Assembly (NCBI RefSeq): GCF_000766945.1
Contig: NZ_KN266208.1
Coordinates: 471,605 to 535,604, forward strand
DNA: 64,000 nucleotides
Reading direction: 5' to 3'
DNA from: Cellvibrio mixtus subsp. mixtus J3-8
GTDB lineage: Bacteria; Pseudomonadota; Gammaproteobacteria; Pseudomonadales; Cellvibrionaceae
Part shown: in pieces, positions 56,641 to 64,000 of the stretch
Layout of the letters: each line of letters opens with the position of its first letter
Numbering within the stretch: position 1 is the stretch's first letter
Position numbers and translations under genes: made by a program
Notes under the pieces: model-generated
What the model was told of the DNA's origin: nothing
Databases searched by the model: none
Seen by the model: the letters and a program-made list of their open reading frames with translations, nothing else

Positions 56641-57204
56641 ATGAACATCCAATCTTATTTAACAAAAAACTGGTTTTTTTCATTAGCGCTGGCATTGGTG
56701 TCAGCGTTGATTATCTACCGTATTATTCCAATCACAGTTGACCCTGTTGTTAAATTGATAATCAGTAAAAACCGCGTGAGTATTTCCAATATCTATCAAC
56801 AACGCGACATTGAAAACACCAAGGAAGTCTGGGTTGACAAATTGAACCTGGAATATAAAAGCCGCTTTAGCCACCCCAAGTTAGGTAATGTTGCTGATTA
56901 TGCAGAAGATTTCTTTGTCGATGTAGATCATAAAATTACCGTGAAAAAAACAGACACCTATCGTTTCCTGGTGGGTAGCGATGATGGATTCTCGCTAAAA
57001 GTCGATGGCAAATTACTGTGCGAACATTTGGGCGATAGACCGTTCAGTGTGCAACCTTGCGTTGTGCATTTAGCTGAAGGGGAGCATCAGGTACAGGTAT
57101 CCTACTTCCAGGGCTACGGTAATTCCGGCTTCACCGTAGAATACGCCCGTGGCGATGAAAGCCCGCACTGGTTTGGAGAAGACTCCAGCAGTGTGAAATT
57201 CTAA
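56641..57204 (+). CDS. Membrane-anchored PA14-like domain protein
   Basis: A 187-residue protein: a short N-terminus, one membrane segment (~12-28), then a PA14-like beta domain (~55-180) with TYRFLVGSDDGFSLKVDGKLLC, HLAEGEHQVQVSYFQGYG and the closing FTVEYARG. PA14 domains bind carbohydrate in many adhesins and glycosidases. Together with the PMT gene directly upstream it may recruit or recognise a glycan or glycosylation substrate on the periplasmic side. The gene pair ends at a strong terminator. Confidence 0.75.
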   Translation: MNIQSYLTKNWFFSLALALVSALIIYRIIPITVDPVVKLIISKNRVSISNIYQQRDIENTKEVWVDKLNLEYKSRFSHPKLGNVADYAEDFFVDVDHKITVKKTDTYRFLVGSDDGFSLKVDGKLLCEHLGDRPFSVQPCVVHLAEGEHQVQVSYFQGYGNSGFTVEYARGDESPHWFGEDSSSVKF

Positions 57205-57224
57205 AACCGCGAAAAAATGTAAAT

Positions 57225-57252
57225 AAAAACGCCCGCATCAGCGGGCGTTTTT
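57225..57252 (+). terminator. Terminator after the PMT/PA14 gene pair
   Basis: AAAAACGCCCGC / GCGGGCGTTTTT with an ATCA loop, 21 bp past the stop. Confidence 0.92.
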
Positions 57253-57306
57253 ATTTCTATCGATACACTACCGCAAATCGTTTATAGGGAGGCAACAAAC
57301 AATGGG

Positions 57307-57365
57307 CTAACTCTCCAGCCGGAAATCCATTGCCGGTTGGTTACCGGAGTCGGAGATAGAGTTAG
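57307..57365. other. Potential three-way-junction structure
   Basis: Outer stem CTAACTCT (57307-57314) pairs with AGAGTTAG (57358-57365). Inside it, CCAGCCGG (57315-57322) pairs with CCGGTTGG (57333-57340, one G-U), and a short CCG/CGG stem (57344-57353) follows. The order P1-P2-P3-P1 forms a compact three-way junction as RNA or single-stranded DNA. No known riboswitch signature was recognised. Confidence 0.4.
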
Positions 57366-57401
57366 TCAAAGCAATCAGTTTAGAAAGATTGAGGGCAATC
57401 G

Positions 57402-57419
57402 GATAACTTCAAAGTTATC
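57402..57419. promoter_or_regulatory. Perfect palindrome GATAACTT-CA-AAGTTATC
   Basis: Perfect 8+8 inverted repeat, possibly an operator or a hairpin. It lies 332 bp upstream of the esterase gene and 198 bp past the PMT/PA14 stop. Confidence 0.35.
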
Positions 57420-57492
57420 TCAAGTTTTAAAATGAAAAAATATAAAGACGGATGCTTTTATCAATTTATCCGGGAGAAACACTTCTCACCTT

Positions 57493-57593
57493 AATCATCT
57501 TCGCAGTTAACCGCAGAGCCGAACATTATCGCCAGCAAAATTAACAACGCACCCATAAAACTCGTGGCACGCCAATAATTGCGTTAGATGATT
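57493..57593. other. Long-span inverted repeat ending in an attC-like core
   Basis: AATCATCT (57493-57500) is the exact reverse complement of AGATGATT (57586-57593). The right end reads GCGTTAGATG, which contains GTTAGAT, fitting the GTTRRRY core of integron attC sites. The matching RYYYAAC box on the left is not present (ATCTTCG instead). It therefore looks attC-like but imperfect. The 546-bp gap 57205-57750 holds these three structures, a terminator and the leader (GGAG, 57741-57744) of the esterase gene. Confidence 0.3.
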
Positions 57594-57750
57594 TGGCTGT
57601 TAGCGTTTAATTTTTATACGGGCACTTATCGCAAGATCGCAAATTCACTCGCAGGATTTCCTCGCGAAAACAACTCCTCCATCTAGGCTTTCATCCGGTG
57701 CACCTCTTGCACTACTCACCACTACCGTTTCTTTTATCAAGGAGATTGCT

Positions 57751-59301
57751 ATGCAGAAAATAATGATTGCGCTTATAGCACTGCTAAGTATTCCCGCGCT
57801 GGCAACCATTGATGAGCGCTTTCCGGAGTCCGCAACGTTTATAAGTAATTCCAATATACTTCGCTTCCAGTATATGGCCCACGAAGGTACTGAGTGTATT
57901 CCAGGTAATACGACGAAACTGATTTCGCGTGTACCTTTCTACGTCTACGCTCCCGCAATAAATAATACGCAAGTAAAAACCGGAAAGTTTCCAGCGCTGA
58001 TTTTTTTACATGGCATGGGTGAGCAAGGCCCCTCTATGTTAAATATGTGTTACACGCGCGACGATACTTACTACGCATCTATTGCCAGCACCTTGAATAA
58101 AGTTGAAAACCAAGCAGGCGGGCCGGGTGCGGCAATACTCGCGGGAAACTTTAATCCAGCCGAAAATATGGTGGTAATTATTCCGCAATCCATGCAACGG
58201 GGCGGTTTCTCCACCGACGTTATTCGCCGCGTAATTTCCGATACCGCAACCCAAATGGCCAGCAAAGGCATTGAACTGGATGCGGATAGAATTTATCTCA
58301 CCGGTTTAAGTATGGGTGGTGGCAGCTTGATGCAATATCTGGCTAATAACCCAAATCATTTTGCAGCCGCTATTCCTATTGAAGCAGCTGGTGGAATTGA
58401 TGCTTGCTGGTTGCGCACACACACTATTTCGTTTTGGGGATTTGCCGGCGGCGCGTCGGGAAATATGGGTGCAGGGACGCTGCTGAATATTATTAATGGA
58501 ACCAGCAACTGCCCCGATTCTGTTATTGAATACATTAACCCCGCCTATACTTGCGTATACAACACCAAAAGTTGCACGCGCTTTTCTGCACCGCGTCCGA
58601 ACAATTTGCGTGCGACGTTTATGCCAGCCAATGGCCATAACGGCTGGCGAGAAATTTACAATGGCACACACAACGCATTACCTACTACCGAAAAAAATAT
58701 TTACAACTGGTTACTGGCACAAAAAAATTCTGATCAGGGAAAACCGCTGTTCCCCATTCAATATTTAACAAACGGTAGCTCTTCCTCTGCGACAACAAGT
58801 TCTATCCAATCATCAAGCAGTTCGCCTGGCACCAGCAGTTCGCTTGTAGCAAGCTCGGCACCAAGCTCTTACTCCAGCACACAGTCCTCATCGTCCAGTT
58901 CCACACCAACCGGGAGTCCTGCCACTATTTTGTTAACGCCAGCGATGATTGTGCCTGGCTCGCCAGGCAATCCGGATGCCCTGGTGGACGAGCAAACATC
59001 GACAGCGCCGACAAATTATTGGTTTGCCGGTTGGTCAACCAGCATTTATCCAGTGAGCGCCATTATTGATTTGGGACGTGAATACACGATTACTGAAATC
59101 ACACTTTATGATGCAAATGGAACAGGGCTGGTAGAGTTTTCTGACGCAGATCCTGCGCATTCACAAGGTGTTATTGTTTCAGATGGATTGACTCGCTATC
59201 TGGCATTTACCAGTTACAGCGTCAGCGTACAAACACGTTACTTGCGTGTGAAAAAATACAATGCGGCGACGCTGGGCGAAATAAAGTTGCAGGGCTATTA
59301 A
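57751..59301 (+). CDS. Secreted modular esterase (alpha/beta-hydrolase) with Ser-rich linker and C-terminal beta-sandwich
   Basis: A 516-residue secreted protein: signal peptide to ~18 (ALATID), then an alpha/beta-hydrolase domain (~60-335) related to PHB-depolymerase or feruloyl-esterase-type CE1 enzymes. The oxyanion segment is LIFLHGMGEQGP and the nucleophile is in TGLSMGGGS (Ser187); a late His is in NGHNGW or NGTHNA. A ~45-residue Ser/Thr-rich linker precedes a C-terminal domain (~395-516) of discoidin/CBM32-like beta-sandwich type, judged from AIIDLGREYTITEITLYDANG and TRYLRVKKYNA. It is probably a carbohydrate esterase acting on plant polysaccharide. The start follows AAGGAG. Confidence 0.82.
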   Translation: MQKIMIALIALLSIPALATIDERFPESATFISNSNILRFQYMAHEGTECIPGNTTKLISRVPFYVYAPAINNTQVKTGKFPALIFLHGMGEQGPSMLNMCYTRDDTYYASIASTLNKVENQAGGPGAAILAGNFNPAENMVVIIPQSMQRGGFSTDVIRRVISDTATQMASKGIELDADRIYLTGLSMGGGSLMQYLANNPNHFAAAIPIEAAGGIDACWLRTHTISFWGFAGGASGNMGAGTLLNIINGTSNCPDSVIEYINPAYTCVYNTKSCTRFSAPRPNNLRATFMPANGHNGWREIYNGTHNALPTTEKNIYNWLLAQKNSDQGKPLFPIQYLTNGSSSSATTSSIQSSSSSPGTSSSLVASSAPSSYSSTQSSSSSSTPTGSPATILLTPAMIVPGSPGNPDALVDEQTSTAPTNYWFAGWSTSIYPVSAIIDLGREYTITEITLYDANGTGLVEFSDADPAHSQGVIVSDGLTRYLAFTSYSVSVQTRYLRVKKYNAATLGEIKLQGY

Positions 59302-59316
59302 TAAAACCGCTATTAA

Positions 59317-59345
59317 AAAAACGCCGCATTGCTGCGGCGTTTTTA
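59317..59345. terminator. Bidirectional terminator between the esterase and chitinase genes
   Basis: AAAACGCCGCA / TGCGGCGTTTT with a TTGC loop, flanked by A and T tracts; it serves both convergent genes. Confidence 0.9.
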
Positions 59346-59370
59346 TATCTACTTAATTAACATGGATGAA

Positions 59371-60684
59371 TTAACAACCTAAATTATTACCCGCAGTTCC
59401 ACCGATAATCTGGAGGATACGGTTGTATTCATTAATACGGCTTTGCACTTGCGCAGGATTACCACCGTTACACTCAATTGCACCATTGATAGTACGAATG
59501 GTCTCACCAAAGCCATAGTTGTTCACAATATTGTCGTGCGCAGGGCGATAACCTGAACCACTTTGGGTCATCCAGAACCACAGTGCTGTCTGCCAGGCCA
59601 CTTTCGAACTTTGCTCAACCAAATCAGGGTTACGACGCAAATCCAAGCCTAACGCAGCACCCGCAGCGCAGTAGTTGCCGTTGTGACTTAATTGGATAGG
59701 GCCACGTCCATAATATTGTTTGCCTGGTTCGCAAGGGCAAGTCGCTAAATTCCCCCAATCACTGCAATACAAACCTCGCGCAATCTCGGTCACGTGTACA
59801 AAACTACCGGTTTCATGGGAGAAATTGGCAAGTGCCGCTGCGGCCTCACGTTTTTTCAGCTGGATATCACCTGTGCCTGCGAATGCGGGGTAAGTCGCTG
59901 TAGCTTCAACCAAGCCGGCGTAGGTGTAGAAAGGGTTGCGTCCCGGGAACATTTGGTTGAATTGCGCCTCGCTTACCACTGCTGCAAAACCGGTTCCTGG
60001 ATTGGACACACTTGAACTGGTGCCCGTGCCATTACAACCGCTGGTTGGCTCCCAGAACCAGGTACTGATCAGCGGATCATAACCGGGGTTGTCATACCTG
60101 GCGCGGTAGGTGCCGCCGTTATAACTCACGGTATTACCTGCGTAATACATTCTTCCGGCAACCCAGGCTGCACAACTACCGTTGTTACCGGAGCTGCTCG
60201 AGGTATTAGTGCCACCCGGACAGGATGCAACCGGCTCCCAATACCAGGTGCTAATCACCGGATCATAGCCAGGGTTTTCATTCTTCGCGCGATAGAAAGA
60301 ACTGTTGTATTTCACAACAACACCAACGGTGTAATTGGTACCCGCAGCCCAATTCGGGCAATTGCCGCCAGTATTTGTAGTGCTTGAAGCGACGCTGGAT
60401 CTGGCGCTTGAAACCGGCGTTGAACTGGTCGCTGTGCTGCCGCACGACCCGAGGTTAGTCCAGGCTTCACCTGATGCCCAACCAGTACCTGGCGCATAGG
60501 GGCCGCCAATGGAACACCAGCCAGCCACTTTGCAACTAAACGCACTACCGGCATTTTGCACAATCGCATTGTTGGTGTAGGAGCGACCATCCGCATATTG
60601 GGCGACACCATTACAGTTATAAGCGTAAGCCTGTGCCGACAACAAAAGTGTTGCAGCAACACCGAAGAGTTTTTTGATATTCAT
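59371..60684 (-). CDS. Secreted GH19 chitinase with three N-terminal chitin-binding modules
   Basis: A 437-residue endochitinase. Signal peptide 1-21 (QAYA), then a first Cys-rich CBM5/12-type module (~22-82), and two more CBM5/12-like modules with nearly identical cores (NPGYDPVISTWYWEP and NPGYDPLISTWFWEP) separated by Ser/Thr/Gly linkers. The GH19 domain begins at ~230 (AVVSEAQFNQMFPGRNPF). It contains the catalytic Glu in NFSHETGSF, the second Glu in VTEIARGLYC and the conserved YYGRGPIQLSHNGNY. GH19 enzymes invert the anomeric centre while cleaving chitin. It is probably induced by chitin sugars through the operator upstream. Confidence 0.95.
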   Translation of the reverse strand: MNIKKLFGVAATLLLSAQAYAYNCNGVAQYADGRSYTNNAIVQNAGSAFSCKVAGWCSIGGPYAPGTGWASGEAWTNLGSCGSTATSSTPVSSARSSVASSTTNTGGNCPNWAAGTNYTVGVVVKYNSSFYRAKNENPGYDPVISTWYWEPVASCPGGTNTSSSSGNNGSCAAWVAGRMYYAGNTVSYNGGTYRARYDNPGYDPLISTWFWEPTSGCNGTGTSSSVSNPGTGFAAVVSEAQFNQMFPGRNPFYTYAGLVEATATYPAFAGTGDIQLKKREAAAALANFSHETGSFVHVTEIARGLYCSDWGNLATCPCEPGKQYYGRGPIQLSHNGNYCAAGAALGLDLRRNPDLVEQSSKVAWQTALWFWMTQSGSGYRPAHDNIVNNYGFGETIRTINGAIECNGGNPAQVQSRINEYNRILQIIGGTAGNNLGC

Positions 60685-60841
60685 TTCATTATCACCTGTC
60701 CTGTTTTCCCCTTAGGTGAGGAAAAAGTTGATTTATTTGAACGAGTACAGAGGGTCGAGCGATACGATGAAAATAATTTCCTTTGTGATGGAATCCCTTT
60801 CGATAACAGCTGCGCAATAACGCTGCCCCTATCGAAAAAGC

Positions 60842-60870
60842 AGGCTACGCCCAACAGACAACGTTGTCAA
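60842..60870 (-). promoter_or_regulatory. Putative sigma70 promoter with NagR-like operator, GH19 chitinase gene
   Basis: Perfect palindrome GACAACGTTGTC at 60857-60868 overlaps a perfect -35 TTGACA on the minus strand (60865-60870). A possible -10 TAGCCT lies at 60842-60847 after a 17-base spacer. It is about 160-190 bp upstream of the chitinase start. The following ATTAGCG (60873-60879) also recurs beside the 12.4-kb site. Confidence 0.65.
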
Positions 60871-60970
60871 AAATTAGCGTTCATTTGGCGAGTAGCACTT
60901 TTATGGTTTTAAAGTGGGAACAGGAAGTACGACTATCGGTAGGTAAATAGGGTAAAAAAAGAGAAAAGGA

Positions 60971-62257
60971 TTACTTATTTTTCGCTTCAATCCACTGCCC
61001 CATGTATTGGGTACTTTTGTGATGGTGGTGACGAAGCATCTGCCCAATAAAATTATTGCTGCGTCCATGGGCAACATTATCAGCCAGCAACACCAGGCGC
61101 TGCTGCAATACCCTGTTGAAGTCAGTGTGCGCAAAGTGTGCTCGCAGAATATCAAAGCCTGCTTGTTGCGCATCACACCACAAGTGTTGATCGTTATACA
61201 AAGCCACGGCAGCAGCGGCAATCACTTCTGCATCATCCGCAATGGCGCCTCCCCACTGCAAATTCCCGTGCATGGATTCGGCGCCAATGGTTGTTGTCAC
61301 GCTGGGAGTACCGGCGCGCATGGCATCCATTAGTTTCCCTTTAATCCCCGCCCCAAAGCGCAATGGCGCCAGGCACACTCGCGCTTGTTGCATTACAGTA
61401 TTGGCATCATCAGCCCAACCTTTTACATAAAAACCGTCTTTTGCATTATGCAATTGGGTCGCTTTAGGGGGCGGGTAAGCGCCGTAGATATGCAATTCTA
61501 TGTGCGGCAGCTGCGCACGAATGAGAGGCCATAATTGATGCTTTAACCACAGCACAGAGTCCCAATTGGGTTCATGGCGAAAATTGCCTATCGCAATAAA
61601 ATGCTGGCGATTAGAAAAGTCTGGCAGCACATTTTCCTGCAATGCCACAGGAGATAAAAACGGGGCATAGAATAATAACTGCGCGGGAACCGAGAAATAT
61701 TGTTGCAGTAGTTGCATTTCAAATTCAGAAATCATCAGGCTCAAATCACAGCGAAAAATAGATGCAACTTCGCGCAACGTCATATCCTGATTGTGCATAT
61801 GCTGGTATAACCCGGCAGCATTTTCCACCACCGGTCCAACCGATTGCCTTTCCTTTTCCGTTGCACATTTTTTCTGTGCCGCCTTGAGTAGCTGTTGCCG
61901 CGCATGGCGCAAGCTGTGAAAGTCTTCCGTATCCAAAACTCGCAAAGCGTGCGGGCAAGCGTGCGCAACCCGCCAGCCAAATTGCTCCTCGGTAAAGAAG
62001 CGATCAAACAATACGAGATCCGGTTGCAAACCTTTTACAAATTCATCAAAGCTACTGCAATTTAATGCGATTGATTTTTCAACCACACCGAGCCCGGTTA
62101 AATTAAAACGATGCTCTGAAAGCAGCGCAGCAGATGCAAATACAATTTCGCAGCGCATCTGCAAAAACAGACGCACCAATTCCAGCATACGTGTGCCAGC
62201 CGCAGAAGATTTAGGCTCCGGCCATACATAGCCGACAATAAGAACCGTGCGAATCAC
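60971..62257 (-). CDS. Glycosyltransferase (GT4/GT1-like, GT-B fold)
   Basis: A 428-residue cytoplasmic protein of GT-B type. The N-terminal half opens with TVLIVGYVWPEPKSSAAGTRMLE, and the C-terminal nucleotide-sugar domain contains IGNFRHEPNWDSVLWL, LHIYGAYPPP and APLRFGAGIKGKLMDAMRAGTPSVTT, the usual donor-site region of family 4-like transferases. Acceptor and sugar are unknown; it may act in surface polysaccharide or protein glycosylation. Its ATG overlaps the rnk stop (ATGA), so translation is coupled. No other polysaccharide-synthesis gene is adjacent. Confidence 0.82.
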   Translation of the reverse strand: MIRTVLIVGYVWPEPKSSAAGTRMLELVRLFLQMRCEIVFASAALLSEHRFNLTGLGVVEKSIALNCSSFDEFVKGLQPDLVLFDRFFTEEQFGWRVAHACPHALRVLDTEDFHSLRHARQQLLKAAQKKCATEKERQSVGPVVENAAGLYQHMHNQDMTLREVASIFRCDLSLMISEFEMQLLQQYFSVPAQLLFYAPFLSPVALQENVLPDFSNRQHFIAIGNFRHEPNWDSVLWLKHQLWPLIRAQLPHIELHIYGAYPPPKATQLHNAKDGFYVKGWADDANTVMQQARVCLAPLRFGAGIKGKLMDAMRAGTPSVTTTIGAESMHGNLQWGGAIADDAEVIAAAAVALYNDQHLWCDAQQAGFDILRAHFAHTDFNRVLQQRLVLLADNVAHGRSNNFIGQMLRHHHHKSTQYMGQWIEAKNK

Positions 62258-62682
62258 AAATGAAAATCACCTGCGCGCTCTGGCTGGTATTCGATTGCAT
62301 CAATGCGCACACGCATGGTTTTTTGAGCATCAATTTGCCATTCAATTTCCTGGCCAATTGAAAGCCCCAGTAATGCACTGCCCAAGGGCGTCAGGATAGA
62401 AATATTATTTTCATTCGCAGCCTGGTCTTTGGGATAAACCAGCGTTTTCACCATGTCCGCACCAGTGGCGAGAACGGTAAAACGTACGCGGGAATTCATT
62501 GTTACCAGTGTTGGCGGCACTGCCGTCGGCTCAACGACGTCCGCACGATCCAACTCGGCAAACAAACGGTCCCTCATATCATCATACGCAGGCGGCAATG
62601 CATCCAGCACAGATTCAATGCGCTTAAAGTCCAGAGCAGAAACGGTGATTGCAGGTAGCATCTTAGTACTTGCAGATAACAT
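62254..62682 (-). CDS. rnk: Nucleoside diphosphate kinase regulator / GreA-like Rnk
   Basis: A ~142-residue protein of the GreA/GreB C-terminal-domain family of Rnk type, which binds RNA polymerase and in E. coli influences NTP pools. The N-terminal helix (LDFKRIESVLDALP) is followed by the FKBP-like domain with MNSRVRFTVL, ISILTPLGSALLGLSIGQEIEW and the closing MRVRIDAIEYQPE. The start at 62682 is set by GGGGGAATAAGT before the ATG; the frame extends 90 bp upstream without support. It overlaps the glycosyltransferase gene by four bases. Confidence 0.88.
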   Translation of the reverse strand: MLSASTKMLPAITVSALDFKRIESVLDALPPAYDDMRDRLFAELDRADVVEPTAVPPTLVTMNSRVRFTVLATGADMVKTLVYPKDQAANENNISILTPLGSALLGLSIGQEIEWQIDAQKTMRVRIDAIEYQPERAGDFHL

Positions 62683-62824
62683 ACTTATTCCCCCAAAAGC
62701 AAAATGCCAACAACAAAGTTGCTGGCAATATTCGAAATAACAAGGTGAAAGCCGATCATAGGCCAGCAGCACAAAAACAGCAAGCCTTAAAAAAATTAGC
62801 GATTTTTCATACCAAAACCAACGC

Positions 62825-64000
62825 TTAACGCGATTTCTTCAGCCAACTCACTAGCCCATGCCCAGCCGCGCGCCCGGAAGCAAAACAACCAGTGAGCAAA
62901 TAACCGCCGGTAGGAGCATCCCAATCCAGCATTTCACCGGCGCAAAAAACACCGGGAATTTTAGTGAGCATAAACGCATTATCGAGCTCCCTGGCGGCAA
63001 TACCGCCTGCGCTGCTAATCGCTTCATCAATAGGGCGAGTCGCGCTTAACGTCAGTGACAATTTTTTAATGGCAAGGGCGAGCAGTTCAGGGTTTTCAAA
63101 TGTACTCCTGGCGGTGAACTCGCGCAGTAACGCTAATTTAGCTGGCGATAAATTTAATTGTTTGCGCAAAAAATTACTGAGCGAATTTTTTTCGCGCGGC
63201 TTTCTCAAACGCTGCACAATTTTATCCGCAGGAAAATCCGGTAAAAGATCAATATTCAAAAGTGCATTACCTTGTTGTGCCAATTGCTCCCGCAAATATT
63301 TTGATAATGCGTACACCCCCGTGCCTTCAATACCATAAGCACTGATAATAGCTTCCGACAAAACACTACGCACACGCCCTTCCGCGTCAACACAACTTAA
63401 GCCCACACCGTGCAAAGGTTCACCGGCATATTGTTCGCGCAATAGTTCACTCCAGGCAATATCAAATCCGCAATTACTCGGCACCAATTCATTTACTTGC
63501 ACATGATGCTCGCTTAACAAAGGTGCCCATGCACCATCTGAACCCAAACGCTGCCAACTGGCTCCTCCGAGCGCCAGCAATACCGCATCGGCAGAAACAG
63601 TTTTAGTAATGGTTTTGGTATCTTCTGCGGTAGAAAAAATTAATGGGTTATTTTCATTTTCCTTGAATTTCTCTCCCCACCCCAACCAGCGGTGGCGAGG
63701 ATAAATTTTCACACCCAGCTCGCGCAAACGATGCAACCATGCACGCAATAATGGAGCCGCTTTCATATCAGCGGGGAATACGCGACCAGAAGTTCCTACA
63801 AAGGTATCAATACCCAAGCCATGCACCCAATTGCGCAACGCTGTTGCATCGAATTGTTTAAGCGCATTCATAAAATTGGCATTTGCAGAATAACGTGCAC
63901 GGAAATCTTCCGCAGGCTCAGCGTGGGTGATATTCATTCCACCGACACCAGCCAATAAAAATTTTCGGCCTACAGATGGCATCGCATCATAAACAGAGAC
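62825..64000 (-). CDS. HI0933/BaiN-family flavoprotein (5' end outside window)
   Basis: The frame stays open to base 64000, so the N-terminal FAD-binding Rossmann motif lies outside the window. The remaining ~392 residues show the family order: VGRKFLLAGVGGMNITHAEP, ALGGASWQRLGSDGAWAPLL, GISAYGIEGTGVYALS-like segments, IDEAISSAGGIAARELD and the C-terminal VFCAGEMLDWDAPTGGYLL, followed by a second glycine-rich FAD contact. These NAD(P)/FAD-dependent oxidoreductases of the HI0933 type have mostly unknown substrates; a tRNA- or bile-acid-related role is known only for particular members. Gene order after rnk is not informative. Confidence 0.88.
   Translation of the reverse strand, partial: VSVYDAMPSVGRKFLLAGVGGMNITHAEPAEDFRARYSANANFMNALKQFDATALRNWVHGLGIDTFVGTSGRVFPADMKAAPLLRAWLHRLRELGVKIYPRHRWLGWGEKFKENENNPLIFSTAEDTKTITKTVSADAVLLALGGASWQRLGSDGAWAPLLSEHHVQVNELVPSNCGFDIAWSELLREQYAGEPLHGVGLSCVDAEGRVRSVLSEAIISAYGIEGTGVYALSKYLREQLAQQGNALLNIDLLPDFPADKIVQRLRKPREKNSLSNFLRKQLNLSPAKLALLREFTARSTFENPELLALAIKKLSLTLSATRPIDEAISSAGGIAARELDNAFMLTKIPGVFCAGEMLDWDAPTGGYLLTGCFASGRAAGHGLVSWLKKSR

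Noticed and set aside
57301..57420. c-di-GMP-I or glycine riboswitch
   Set aside because: The three-way fold invites it, but the conserved aptamer sequences were not seen.

Overview
The window looks like a chromosomal segment of a polysaccharide-degrading gammaproteobacterium, most likely Cellvibrio or a close relative in the Cellvibrionaceae. The grounds are: Ser-rich linkers joining catalytic and carbohydrate-binding modules (AA10-CBM10, GH19 with several chitin-binding modules, an esterase with a C-terminal beta-sandwich), two large TonB-dependent receptors, PEP-CTERM surface proteins, a tryptophan-halogenase-like flavoprotein, and housekeeping genes (orn, rsgA, parC, psd, hemE, gltBD, oxyR) of gammaproteobacterial type. 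This is inference from gene content; there is no rRNA to confirm it. No tRNA, rRNA, insertion sequence, prophage or CRISPR array was recognised.

Layout. 1-6.1 kb: xylan/hexuronate locus with the end of a ManD-type mannonate dehydratase, a GH43 lipoprotein and a 1144-residue TonB receptor with a palindrome upstream. 6.5-11.2 kb: a secreted DJ-1/PfpI protein divergent from a LysR regulator, then orn and rsgA head to head and a two-domain sulfurtransferase. 11.3-17.8 kb: a PEP-CTERM protein, then a tightly packed five-gene minus-strand operon of TonB receptor, MipA/OmpV protein, DUF3019 protein and an RstA/RstB-like two-component pair. 18.2-20 kb: two overlapping genes that look like domesticated lambda O/P-type replication genes (dopC/dopE-like), the first with three DnaT-like repeats. 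20-27.7 kb: Bax-like glucosaminidase, outer membrane protein, Ig-like lipoprotein, CE4 deacetylase and a 1238-residue membrane protein. 27.8-34.2 kb: PilZ protein, parC and small proteins.

34.3-47 kb: AA10 LPMO, psd, TerC, an HD-GYP protein lacking key residues, hemE, gltD and gltB. 47.3-53.1 kb: lipoprotein, FlgT-like protein, halogenase-like flavoprotein, oxyR divergent from a Kef-type antiporter. 53.3-57.2 kb: XDP1-like PEP-CTERM protein, ThuA-like protein and a PMT glycosyltransferase paired with a PA14-like protein. 57.2-64 kb: a structured non-coding region, a modular esterase, GH19 chitinase, glycosyltransferase with rnk, and a partial HI0933-type flavoprotein.

The strongest cross-window signal is regulatory. 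A LacI-type palindrome (GACARCGYTGTC) overlaps a TTGACA-like -35 element upstream of the GH19 chitinase, the AA10 LPMO and the first PEP-CTERM gene. It resembles the NagR operator I recall from other proteobacteria. It would place three genes scattered over 50 kb under one chitin/GlcNAc-responsive repressor, which is not encoded in this window.
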